In this document: positions 51,108-58,392 of the stretch, in pieces
How positions within the stretch are numbered: the first letter of the stretch is position 1
Layout: the number at the start of each line of letters is the position of its first letter
Source: an uncultured Clostridia bacterium
GTDB lineage: Bacteria; Bacillota; Clostridia; Peptostreptococcales; Anaerovoracaceae
DNA: 58,392 bases
Assembly (NCBI GenBank): GCA_934247125.1
Contig: CAKQIZ010000003.1
Location: 1-58,392, forward strand
Reading direction: 5' to 3'
Made by a program: the position numbers and the translations under genes
Notes under the pieces: model-generated
Told to the model about the DNA's origin: nothing
The model's database searches: none
The model's input: the letters and a program-made list of their open reading frames with translations, nothing else

Positions 51108-52937
51108 ATGTGTGGAATAGTTGGTTACGTGGGAACAGACCACGCGAAGGAGAAGATAATAGACGGTCTTAAAAGACTTGAATACCGGGGATATGATTCG
51201 GCAGGCATAGCACTTCCGATAAACGGGAAGATAGAGATAAGAAAGCATGTAGGCGAGATAAAGAATCTCGAGAAAATAATAGGTGATCCTGAGTTTGACA
51301 GCTCAGTGGGTATAGGCCATACGAGATGGGCGACACACGGGGTGCCGTCGGATCTCAATGCACATCCTCATGGCAATGAAGACAACAGCATCGCGATAGT
51401 ACATAACGGTATAATCGAGAATTATCAGGAGCTCAAGGAATGGCTGATAAACGAAAAAGGAGTCCATTTCAAATCAGAGACCGATTCAGAAGTTATAGCT
51501 CACCTGATAGGTGTGTTCTATGACGGCGATCTTCATGAAGCTGTGAACAAGGCTGTTGCAGAGATGAGAGGCGCATATGCGATCTGTACCATAGCTGCGG
51601 CAGAGCCTGATAAGATCGTGGCAGTAAGAAAAGATGCGCCGCTCGTTGCAGGAATAGGCAAGGGATTCAACTTCATAGCATCAGATATCCCGGCGCTCCT
51701 GAAGTACGTAAGAGAAGTGTATCTGATCGAGAACAACGAGACCGTAGTCCTGACGAAGGACGATATCGCTATCTACAATGAAAAGGGACAGAAGGTAAAG
51801 AGAGATGTTTTCCATGTGACATGGGATGCAGATGCAGCAGAAAAGGAAGGATACGAGCATTTCATGCTCAAGGAGATCCATGAGCAGCCTAAAGGAATAT
51901 TCGAGACGCTTAACAGAAGGCTGAACGATGACGGCAGCATCAACCTCGACGGCATCTCGATGACAAAAGAAGATATAGAGAATTTCAACAAAGTCTATAT
52001 CGTAGCGTGCGGTACAGCTTACCATGCAGGCCTTGTCGGAAAGATGGTAATAGAGAAGATGGCAAGAGTGCCGGTTGAAGTCGATGTGGCATCCGAGTTC
52101 AGATACAGAGATCCGTTCGTTGACGAAAACACGCTGTTCATCGCTATAAGTCAGTCAGGTGAGACGCTCGACACGCTCGCAGCACTCAGAGAAGCCAAAA
52201 GGAAAGGCGCAAGAGTCCTTTCTGTAGTGAATGTAGTTGGCAGCTCGGTAGCGAGAGAATCTGACGATGTGTTCTATACATGGGCAGGTCCGGAGATCGC
52301 GGTGGCTTCTACAAAGGCATATACGACACAGCTCATATGCATGTACCTGATAGGTCTCTACATGGGAAGCACGAAGGGCACTATTGAAAATGACTACTAT
52401 GACAAAGTGCTCGGAGAGCTCAAGCTGCTGCCGGACAAGGTAGAAGCTCTGCTCGGACAGGAGGAAGCGATAGCGGCACTGGCAAAGAAGTATTACAGCA
52501 AGGAACAGGTCTTCTTCATCGGAAGAGGTCTCGATTCGGGTGTATCGTATGAAGGATCGCTCAAGCTTAAGGAGATATCATACATTAATTCGTTCGCGAT
52601 AGCAGCAGGTGAACTGAAGCACGGAACGATCGCACTGATGGAGGCTGACACGCTGGTATTCGCACTTGCGACACAGGATTTCCTGTATGAAAAGATGGTA
52701 TCCAATGTAGAAGAGATCAAGGCCAGAGGTGCAAGAGTCATCGGAGTTGCAAAGGAAGGCAGAAATGAGATAGAATCAGTCGCAGATGAAGTCATATATG
52801 TGCCGTACTGCATAGATGAGGTCTCGCCGGTGCTGGCAGTCATACCGCTTCAGATATTTGCTTATTATGTTGCAAAGGAAAGAGACTGCAATATCGACAA
52901 GCCGAAGAATCTGGCAAAATCAGTAACAGTTGAATAA
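51108..52937 (+). CDS. glmS: Glucosamine-6-phosphate synthase (isomerizing)
   Basis: Makes glucosamine-6-phosphate from fructose-6-phosphate and glutamine, the first committed step to amino sugars. The 609 residues start MCGIVGYVG, where Cys2 is the glutaminase nucleophile after Met removal, with HTRWATHG near residue 70. Two SIS isomerase domains follow (ISQSGETLDTLAALREA near 345; GRGLDSGVSYEGSLKLKE near 470), and the C-terminus DKPKNLAKSVTVE is typical. Only 15 bases separate it from glmM, so there is no room for a glmS ribozyme; expression presumably follows the operon promoter. Confidence 0.98.
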   Translation: MCGIVGYVGTDHAKEKIIDGLKRLEYRGYDSAGIALPINGKIEIRKHVGEIKNLEKIIGDPEFDSSVGIGHTRWATHGVPSDLNAHPHGNEDNSIAIVHNGIIENYQELKEWLINEKGVHFKSETDSEVIAHLIGVFYDGDLHEAVNKAVAEMRGAYAICTIAAAEPDKIVAVRKDAPLVAGIGKGFNFIASDIPALLKYVREVYLIENNETVVLTKDDIAIYNEKGQKVKRDVFHVTWDADAAEKEGYEHFMLKEIHEQPKGIFETLNRRLNDDGSINLDGISMTKEDIENFNKVYIVACGTAYHAGLVGKMVIEKMARVPVEVDVASEFRYRDPFVDENTLFIAISQSGETLDTLAALREAKRKGARVLSVVNVVGSSVARESDDVFYTWAGPEIAVASTKAYTTQLICMYLIGLYMGSTKGTIENDYYDKVLGELKLLPDKVEALLGQEEAIAALAKKYYSKEQVFFIGRGLDSGVSYEGSLKLKEISYINSFAIAAGELKHGTIALMEADTLVFALATQDFLYEKMVSNVEEIKARGARVIGVAKEGRNEIESVADEVIYVPYCIDEVSPVLAVIPLQIFAYYVAKERDCNIDKPKNLAKSVTVE

Positions 52938-52977
52938 GCGCCGGGCAACAAGCCGGATAATAACTAACAGATGATAT

Positions 52978-53010
52978 GCGCAGGCGGTGTTTAATAAGCA
53001 CCGCCCGCGC
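52978..53010 (+). other. GC-rich hairpin between glmS and ahcY
   Basis: GCGC-A-GGCGGTG pairs with CACCGCC-C-GCGC around a 10-base loop. No T run follows, so it may be an RNA end-stabiliser or weak terminator. Confidence 0.5.
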
Positions 53011-53054
53011 TGATAAAATAAAAGGAAATAAATTTTTTTCGAGAGGAGTTAGCA

Positions 53055-54305
53055 ATGAATAACTATGATGTAAGGGATATTTCCCTGGCACCGTCAGGAC
53101 ACAGAAAGATAGAATGGGTAAAGAACAACATGCCGCTGCTTTCTGCGCTGGAAGAGGATTTTAAGAGAGACAGACCGTTTGAGGGGCTGAAGATAAGCCT
53201 TTCAGTGCATCTGGAAGCGAAGACGGCATATCTCTGCCTGGTACTTGCCGCAGGAGGTGCAAAGATGTCTGTGACAGGAAGCAACAGCCTGTCGACCCAG
53301 GATGACGTTGCTGCAGCGCTTGCAGACAGGGGACTGCAGGTCTTTGCATATCACGGTGCTACAGACGAAGAATACATGAAGCATATAGAGATGTGCCTGG
53401 AGCACAAGCCTAATATCATAATAGATGACGGCGGCGATCTGGTGGAGATGCTCCACAATAAGAGACCGGATCTGATGGAAGAAGTCTATGGCGGCTGTGA
53501 AGAGACGACGACAGGTGTTATCAGACTCAAGGCTATGGAAAGGGAAGGCGTTCTCAGGTTCCCTATGGTAGCGGTGAACGATGCAAAATGCAAGCATCTG
53601 TTCGATAACAGATACGGCACGGGCCAGTCAGTATGGGACAGCATCATGAGAAACACGAACCTGATCATAGCGTCGAAGACAGTTGTCGTAGTAGGCTATG
53701 GATGGTGCAGCAGAGGTATAGCGATGAGAGCTGCAGCGCTCGGTGCAAAGGTCATCGTTACCGAGATCGATCCGGTAAAGGCCATGGAGGCAAAGATGGA
53801 CGGCTATGACGTGATGACGATGGACAAGGCTGCGCCGCTGGGAGACATTTTCGTGACGGCAACAGGATGCAAGCACACGATCACGGTGCCGCATATGATG
53901 AAGATGAAAGACAGAGCCATCCTGACGAACGCAGGTCATTTCAATGTCGAGATCGATATGGCAGGCCTTGAGGCGGCAGCTGTGAAGTCAGAGGAGATGA
54001 GAAACAACATCACCGGATATACTCTCGAAAACGGAAAGATCATCAACGTCATCGGCGAAGGAAAACTCGTGAACATCGCGGCGGCAGACGGACATCCTGC
54101 AGAGATCATGGATCTGAGCTTTGCAGTACAGGCGATGTCAGCGATGTACATAAAAGACAACTACAGACAGCTCGGGAACAAAGTCATCGACGTATCGGAC
54201 GAGATCGACGATGTGATCGCCAGAAAGCGACTCGAAGCATGGGGCATAGAGATCGACAGCCTTACAGACGAGCAGAAAGAGTATCTCGACAGCTGGCAGC
54301 TGTAG
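53055..54305 (+). CDS. ahcY: Adenosylhomocysteinase
   Basis: NAD-dependent hydrolysis of S-adenosylhomocysteine to adenosine and homocysteine, clearing the product inhibitor of methyltransferases. At 416 residues it is the short type found in archaea, Thermotoga and some clostridia, lacking the insertion of the long eukaryotic/proteobacterial form. Motifs: SVHLEAKTAYL, EETTTGVIRLKAM near residue 155, VNDAKCKHLFDNRYGTGQS, the NAD site VVVGYGWCSRGIAMRAAALGA (shown in parts), TNAGHFNVEID and GEGKLVNIAAADGHPAEIMD. GAGAGGAG precedes the ATG. Confidence 0.96.
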   Translation: MNNYDVRDISLAPSGHRKIEWVKNNMPLLSALEEDFKRDRPFEGLKISLSVHLEAKTAYLCLVLAAGGAKMSVTGSNSLSTQDDVAAALADRGLQVFAYHGATDEEYMKHIEMCLEHKPNIIIDDGGDLVEMLHNKRPDLMEEVYGGCEETTTGVIRLKAMEREGVLRFPMVAVNDAKCKHLFDNRYGTGQSVWDSIMRNTNLIIASKTVVVVGYGWCSRGIAMRAAALGAKVIVTEIDPVKAMEAKMDGYDVMTMDKAAPLGDIFVTATGCKHTITVPHMMKMKDRAILTNAGHFNVEIDMAGLEAAAVKSEEMRNNITGYTLENGKIINVIGEGKLVNIAAADGHPAEIMDLSFAVQAMSAMYIKDNYRQLGNKVIDVSDEIDDVIARKRLEAWGIEIDSLTDEQKEYLDSWQL

Positions 54306-54396
54306 GTCTCAGAGATGATCTGCTCCAAAAAATAAATACATTTTAGCAGGCTGTAACATAAAAGGGTCAAATAGACAGTTTATCGATATGGATCAG

Positions 54397-54445
54397 AACT
54401 TCACTGTCAAATCGGAAAAAAACGATTTTCAGTGAAGTTTTTTTT
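54397..54445 (+). terminator. Terminator after ahcY
   Basis: AACTTCACTG (54397-54406) and CAGTGAAGTT (54430-54439) enclose an inner AAATCG/CGATTT stem, followed by a long T run. Confidence 0.92.
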
Positions 54446-54483
54446 CAAGAAAATATAAAAATACTGTGCAGCGACAGAATATA

Positions 54484-54492
54484 TGTTATAAT
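54484..54492 (+). promoter_or_regulatory. Extended -10 promoter of the 54541-58146 gene pair
   Basis: TGTTATAAT with TATAAT at 54487-54492, 49 bases before the start of the first gene. No good -35 hexamer. Confidence 0.55.
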
Positions 54493-54540
54493 TACCGAAA
54501 AATTCAGTAATACATACCAGAGTGGAGAAAGGAATAGGAT

Positions 54541-55164
54541 ATGGCGCTGTTCAAACGAAAACCCAAAATAAAAAAATACAGCTACACCGATACGAAAGAG
54601 TGTTTCGAAAAAACAAAGAGCCTGGATCCGAATAACTTTTTAAAGTGTCCGGACTGGGCGATTCCGGAATTCGATGAATACGGGAACTATGCAGAAGAAC
54701 CCAGCGAATTTCTTCCCATGTTTGACATAGAGCTTCAGAAACGCTTTTATACTGAAGGCCGAATAGCGATAGGAGCGATAGTGCAGGCTAATGAACTGCT
54801 GTTTCAGCGCGGAAAAATCGACTCACCGGCGAATTTCATATACACGATGGATTCGTTTTTTATAAAAAACCCTCAAGAACTCATCTCGCTTGCAAGTCAG
54901 TTGTTTTCGATAAAAGGGAGAGAAGGATTCATACCGAGCATACAGAAGCTTGCAGATCTTCTTGCCGATGAATATTCGATAACTTATTCGTACAAGCTGC
55001 CGAGGAATGTGATGGATAACAGAGAGATATTTTTTACCAGTGTGGTAGTGAACAGAGACCATTTGCCGTATGGGATCCTGATGCCGCAGGTGACATATCC
55101 GATGATAGTTTTGCCGAACAATAAGCCGGACGCGATGATACTGCCGCACTGGTTCTGGAAATAG
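54541..55164 (+). CDS. Uncharacterised 207-residue protein
   Basis: I do not recognise a family. The product is soluble-looking, with a basic N-terminus (MALFKRKPKIKKY), no signal peptide or membrane helix, an aromatic and acidic middle (CPDWAIPEFDEYGNYAEEP), and a C-terminal beta-rich part with repeated hydrophobic stretches (IFFTSVVVNRDHLPYG, YPMIVLPNNKPDAMILPHWFW). GGAGAAAGGA precedes the ATG. It shares a strand with the TPR protein 57 bases downstream, so the two are probably expressed and possibly act together. Codon use is like its neighbours. Confidence 0.8.
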   Translation: MALFKRKPKIKKYSYTDTKECFEKTKSLDPNNFLKCPDWAIPEFDEYGNYAEEPSEFLPMFDIELQKRFYTEGRIAIGAIVQANELLFQRGKIDSPANFIYTMDSFFIKNPQELISLASQLFSIKGREGFIPSIQKLADLLADEYSITYSYKLPRNVMDNREIFFTSVVVNRDHLPYGILMPQVTYPMIVLPNNKPDAMILPHWFWK

Positions 55165-55221
55165 CGCACCCGTCGTGGCAGAGAGTCTAATGTAAAAGAA
55201 AATCGTGAGAGGGAATCTAAC

Positions 55222-58146
55222 ATGAATGGAACAGCAAATGCGATAGGAAATATAGAATACAAGCTGGAATGGATGGATCATCTGTTTGAGATATATCGTT
55301 CGTTTAAGAGGCGTAATGACCCGGATGAATGGATCTATTTCCTGAGACGGCCGGAAATGGCAGACAAGGCTCTGTTTGATGAGATAAGGAGTGAGGTGCT
55401 CAGCTATATGTTGAACTACGGCCATATCTCGCAGAAAACGGTAAAGATGCTGGAAGACACATTTCATTTTGTCGAGTCGGAAGATATGATCGTGGAAAAG
55501 TTCGGATTATGGGCGTTTGACTATTACAGGAAAGGCATGCTGGGCAGGGAAGAGCTTCCGCCTTACAGGCTGTTCGGCGAATTGAAGGAGGATGTGGATT
55601 ACGATGCCTTTTTAAATGCATTCGAGGACTTCTTTGCGGTCGATTCCGAAGAACCGGATGACTATAAAGTGAAGCTGGATGCGTTGAAATCCTTTGGCCT
55701 GGAGCATCAGTACATCGCCCTTGCGGAAAGCACGTATTATCAGGCATGCGGAGAATACGGCAATGCGCTGGCTGTACTGATGGAGGTTGAAGAATGCACA
55801 TCGAGGTTTTCACTTGCGGGATATATCATGATGGATATCGGGTATTATGAGGACGCGGAACTGCAGTTCAAAGCTGCAGTAGAGCGTGACGAGCCATATC
55901 GTGACAGGGATCTTACCGTCGCTGTTTATCTTGCGAAGTATCATGCCGGAAAGATACAGGAAGCTCTGGATTTTCTGGAGACAGTCAAAAAGCAGGGATA
56001 TGGCTACATGGTGCTGAATCTGGAAAAGAAGCTGCTGGAGGAGATATGTGAACGTTTGACTGCGAATACTCCTCTGCAGGAGCTTTCCGAAGAAGGCTGC
56101 AGACTGCTGTGCAGATACCTGATGCTGGCAGAAGACTATGTAAATGCTGCAGCTTTATGTATCAAGTGCAGAGAGCGCGGTTTTGACAGTGCTTTCTGGT
56201 GGATAAATGAAGCGGAGTCTTATGTCAGGTCCGGGAATTTCCCAAGTGCTGAACGGATCGTCGATGACTGCTACTCAGGGAAGATAAAGATGAGCAGCGG
56301 AGATTTTGACATGATCAGGCGACTGAAGGCTGAGCTGCTGTTCAGTCAGCGAAAGACAAAGGACGCATATGAGATCATGGAAAATCTCTGTGCCAAAACG
56401 GATAACGACACCGATAATGTGATCAGATATGCTGAAATGTGTGCGGTCACGGGGCGTATGGATCAGGCGATAAAAATATACCGTTCATTGAGGTTCAGTT
56501 TCCCGGAAAACCCTGCATTTGCATTTGAACTGGGGAAGTGCATGCTCAAAAGTGAAAAGCCGCAGATCGCTCACATGATGTTCGAAAGCGCATTCAAAAA
56601 CGGAGATGCTTTTTATCAGGCTGTATACTATATGGCTCAGGCGTCGGTAGACAGCGGGGAGATAGATGATCTGAAACATGAGATAGAATTGCTGGAAGGC
56701 TCGACAGATGAGAAGTATATAAGGTTTCTCAAAGGGCAGGCTGCCGAGATGCAGGGTGATTTCAGGACTGCGAAGGATATCTACTATTCGATAATCGATG
56801 CGGAAAAGATCGAGAAACAGGACAGGAAGTTCCTGGGACAGGTATGTGAAAGATACCTGATAATGAAAGTAGAACTGAATGCTACAGTCATAGGTATGAT
56901 CGGAGAGATCAAAAAATGTCTCGAATATGTTCCTGAATATGCGGATCTGTGGATCATGCTCGGCTCTCTTCATGAAGATTCGGATTTTCAGCCCGAGAAG
57001 GCGAGAGGCTGTTTTGAAAAGGCGCATGACTGTGATCCGTATAATGAAATAGCGATCGCCAAGCTGATAGAACACGGGATGAATGACGACAACTGGAGAA
57101 AAGTTCTCGGATACTGCAATGAAGCGATAGTGAACACGCAGGACGCCGATTATTATATGGTCAGGGCCAACTGCGAACTCGAGCTCGATATGGATGAAGC
57201 TTTTGCTGCGGATATAGCGGAGTTTGTACGGCGCGGCGGAGATGAGCGGGACACATATGAGCTGTGCAGCAGGTATGCATTGAAAAACTGCGATTATGAT
57301 AAAGCGATGGAGATATACAGAAAACAGCTTCGTGACAGAGATAATAAAACGGTGCCTTGCTATCGCGAGATGGCAGTGTGCATGTGCAAACAGGGAGAGG
57401 CAGAGGAGGCCTGCTCGCTGCTGAAGTCTGCGATATCTACAGGAGGAAGGAATCCCGAATGGATACTTCTGCTGTTTGAAATACAGATGAACAACGGATT
57501 TTTCAGTGAAGCGGAAAGCACGCTGAAACTGTACAAGGATGCGAACGGTCTGGGGCTTCTTGACGATTCGTACAACTATCTGACTGCAAAACTGGCGCTG
57601 CAGTCGGGCAAGATGATGAAGGCGTGCCATACGGCGGAAATGATCGCTTCGTACGATGGAGAAAAGCTCTGCGCACAGATCTATATGCTGGAAGGAAAAT
57701 ATCGAGGGGCGTCGCGCCTTTTCAAAAAACTGATGAGAAAAGAGCCTCTTGATACCGATAATTACGAGTGGATGACACTGTGCCAGGCTCTCTGTGGGAA
57801 GCAGAAAAATGCGGCCGAGTGGGCCGCAAAAGGCATGGAGGTATTTTTGCAGAAATATGATTCTATGGAGAAACTTTCAAGACCGGATCAGCTGTATCAG
57901 TATGCGATATTTTCGTTTTTCTCGGGGAATACACCGGATGCGTATTCTGCGCTGAGGAAAGCGGCAGATGCCGCACCGTGCTATGAAAAAAGCTGCGGTG
58001 CATGCTATAAAGCATATTACGGGACAGGCATATGTAAAGCGTTTGAGGGCGATGCAGTAAAGGCTGCAGCTGCTTTCAGGAAAGCGATAGAGCTGAGGCC
58101 GTATAATCCGGTGTGCATGAGAATGTACAAAATACTGTGCAGGTGA
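55222..58146 (+). CDS. Large tetratricopeptide-repeat protein
   Basis: 974-residue helical-repeat protein. Successive helix pairs carry TPR-like patterns, for example GEYGNALAVLMEVEEC (near 180), DAELQFKAAVERDEPYRDRD (near 215), GRMDQAIKIYRSLRFSFPEN (near 415), KARGCFEKAHDCDPYNEIA (near 595) and DYDKAMEIYRKQLRDRDN (near 695). TPR superhelices bind other proteins. No signal peptide or membrane helix is evident, and no catalytic domain is recognised. The N-terminal 130 residues are not obviously TPR. The cysteine content is notable for a cytosolic repeat protein. Second gene after the 207-residue unknown; ends at a strong terminator. Partner and role unknown. Confidence 0.85.
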   Translation: MNGTANAIGNIEYKLEWMDHLFEIYRSFKRRNDPDEWIYFLRRPEMADKALFDEIRSEVLSYMLNYGHISQKTVKMLEDTFHFVESEDMIVEKFGLWAFDYYRKGMLGREELPPYRLFGELKEDVDYDAFLNAFEDFFAVDSEEPDDYKVKLDALKSFGLEHQYIALAESTYYQACGEYGNALAVLMEVEECTSRFSLAGYIMMDIGYYEDAELQFKAAVERDEPYRDRDLTVAVYLAKYHAGKIQEALDFLETVKKQGYGYMVLNLEKKLLEEICERLTANTPLQELSEEGCRLLCRYLMLAEDYVNAAALCIKCRERGFDSAFWWINEAESYVRSGNFPSAERIVDDCYSGKIKMSSGDFDMIRRLKAELLFSQRKTKDAYEIMENLCAKTDNDTDNVIRYAEMCAVTGRMDQAIKIYRSLRFSFPENPAFAFELGKCMLKSEKPQIAHMMFESAFKNGDAFYQAVYYMAQASVDSGEIDDLKHEIELLEGSTDEKYIRFLKGQAAEMQGDFRTAKDIYYSIIDAEKIEKQDRKFLGQVCERYLIMKVELNATVIGMIGEIKKCLEYVPEYADLWIMLGSLHEDSDFQPEKARGCFEKAHDCDPYNEIAIAKLIEHGMNDDNWRKVLGYCNEAIVNTQDADYYMVRANCELELDMDEAFAADIAEFVRRGGDERDTYELCSRYALKNCDYDKAMEIYRKQLRDRDNKTVPCYREMAVCMCKQGEAEEACSLLKSAISTGGRNPEWILLLFEIQMNNGFFSEAESTLKLYKDANGLGLLDDSYNYLTAKLALQSGKMMKACHTAEMIASYDGEKLCAQIYMLEGKYRGASRLFKKLMRKEPLDTDNYEWMTLCQALCGKQKNAAEWAAKGMEVFLQKYDSMEKLSRPDQLYQYAIFSFFSGNTPDAYSALRKAADAAPCYEKSCGACYKAYYGTGICKAFEGDAVKAAAAFRKAIELRPYNPVCMRMYKILCR

Positions 58147-58183
58147 GACTCGTTTTGTTCTCAGGGTCTTGCCGAAAAATAAG

Positions 58184-58226
58184 AAAATGACGGTAAACAC
58201 AGAATATGTTTTACCGCCATTTTTTT
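58184..58226 (+). terminator. Terminator after the TPR gene
   Basis: AAAATGACGGTAAA (58184-58197) pairs with TTTACCGCCATTTT (58210-58223), followed by further T. It may also serve the convergent gltX. Confidence 0.88.
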
Positions 58227-58284
58227 CTGATGCAACGAGCATGATGCTCTTATGATCGTATTCGGTGATATCCGGTGAAGCGGG

Positions 58285-58392
58285 CTATTTTATCAGCATA
58301 CCGATTCTTTCTCTCGTCCTGTCTTCGCCGAGTATCTGCTGGATCTCCCAGATATCAGGCGACTGGCTCCTGCCCATGACAGCGAGTCTGAT
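58285..58392 (-). CDS. gltX: C-terminal fragment of a probable glutamyl-tRNA synthetase (runs off the window)
   Basis: Only the last 35 codons are in the window, ending with TAG at 58285-58287 on the minus strand. The residues IRLAVMGRSQSPDIWEIQQI, then LGEDRTRERIGMLIK, resemble the C-terminal end of GluRS (IR-A-TG--PGLFE-L-LLGKERVLERI pattern). No overlapping frame is better. The assignment rests on a short, moderately conserved tail, so another class I synthetase tail cannot be excluded. Confidence 0.5.
   Translation of the reverse strand: MRLAVMGRSQSPDIWEIQQILGEDRTRERIGMLIK

Noticed and set aside
56485..57630. 381-codon antisense frame within the TPR gene
   Set aside because: It mirrors the repetitive TPR coding strand and has no recognisable domain or ribosome site.

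Overview
The window looks like a chromosomal segment of an anaerobic, low-to-mid GC Firmicute of class Clostridia. Signs of this are the strong AAGGAGG-type ribosome sites, AGA/AGG arginine codons, a 2[4Fe-4S] ferredoxin, methylglyoxal synthase, long-form HPF preceded by what looks like a raiA-type RNA, cdaA-cdaR-glmM-glmS, and the block tsaE-tsaB-rimI-tsaD-ABC-F-(acpP)-rex-groES-groEL, which matches Bacillus subtilis ydiBCD-gcp-ydiF-rex-groESL. A class I lysyl-tRNA synthetase with a C-terminal tRNA-binding domain and a short AhcY are also present; I cannot name the genus. No phage, transposase, rRNA or tRNA gene was recognised, so this is mostly core genome with a few accessory pockets.

Layout: 118-3250 holds mgsA, a PHP phosphoesterase, an unexplained phased inverted-repeat array (1792-2047), and an FMN riboswitch controlling ribU. 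3272-12821 is the tRNA-t6A block with an unlisted 59-residue Cys4 protein before tsaD, then an ABC-F protein, acpP, rex, ferredoxin, an OGG1-like glycosylase and CIRCE-controlled groESL. 13030-15076 is mntP-rdgB-yihY on the minus strand. 15306-21276 carries a short 2-hydroxyacid dehydrogenase, a QueG-like cysteine protein, serA, an amine-dehydrogenase-like enzyme and serC. dacF and uvrC follow.

24707-31746 is the main accessory region. A PAS/AAA+ sigma-54 activator lies upstream of an amidohydrolase and an APC permease. Between them are a textbook -24/-12 promoter and three copies of an 18-bp palindrome, so the circuit can be read directly from the DNA. A divergent, self-contained small transcription unit and an NhaC antiporter sit on the other side of the activator.

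31884-37012 holds a DUF1292 protein and an apparent operon of FAD dehydrogenase, C_GCAxxG_C_C protein, AMP-binding ligase and PLP racemase. 37293-46699 holds a HAD phosphatase, greA, class I lysS, asnS, a YhaM-like exonuclease, recD2 and a ComF protein. The raiA-like RNA and HPF follow at 46811-47676, then cdaA-cdaR-glmM-glmS linking c-di-AMP to cell-wall precursor synthesis, ahcY, an uncharacterised protein plus a 974-residue TPR protein, and the 3' end of a probable gltX.

Best candidates for something undescribed: the 36-nt repeat/37-38-nt spacer inverted-repeat array at 1792-2047, the sigma-54 circuit with its palindromic enhancers at 27957-28130, the promoter-ORF-terminator unit at 29763-30080, and the Cys4 mini-protein translationally coupled to tsaD.
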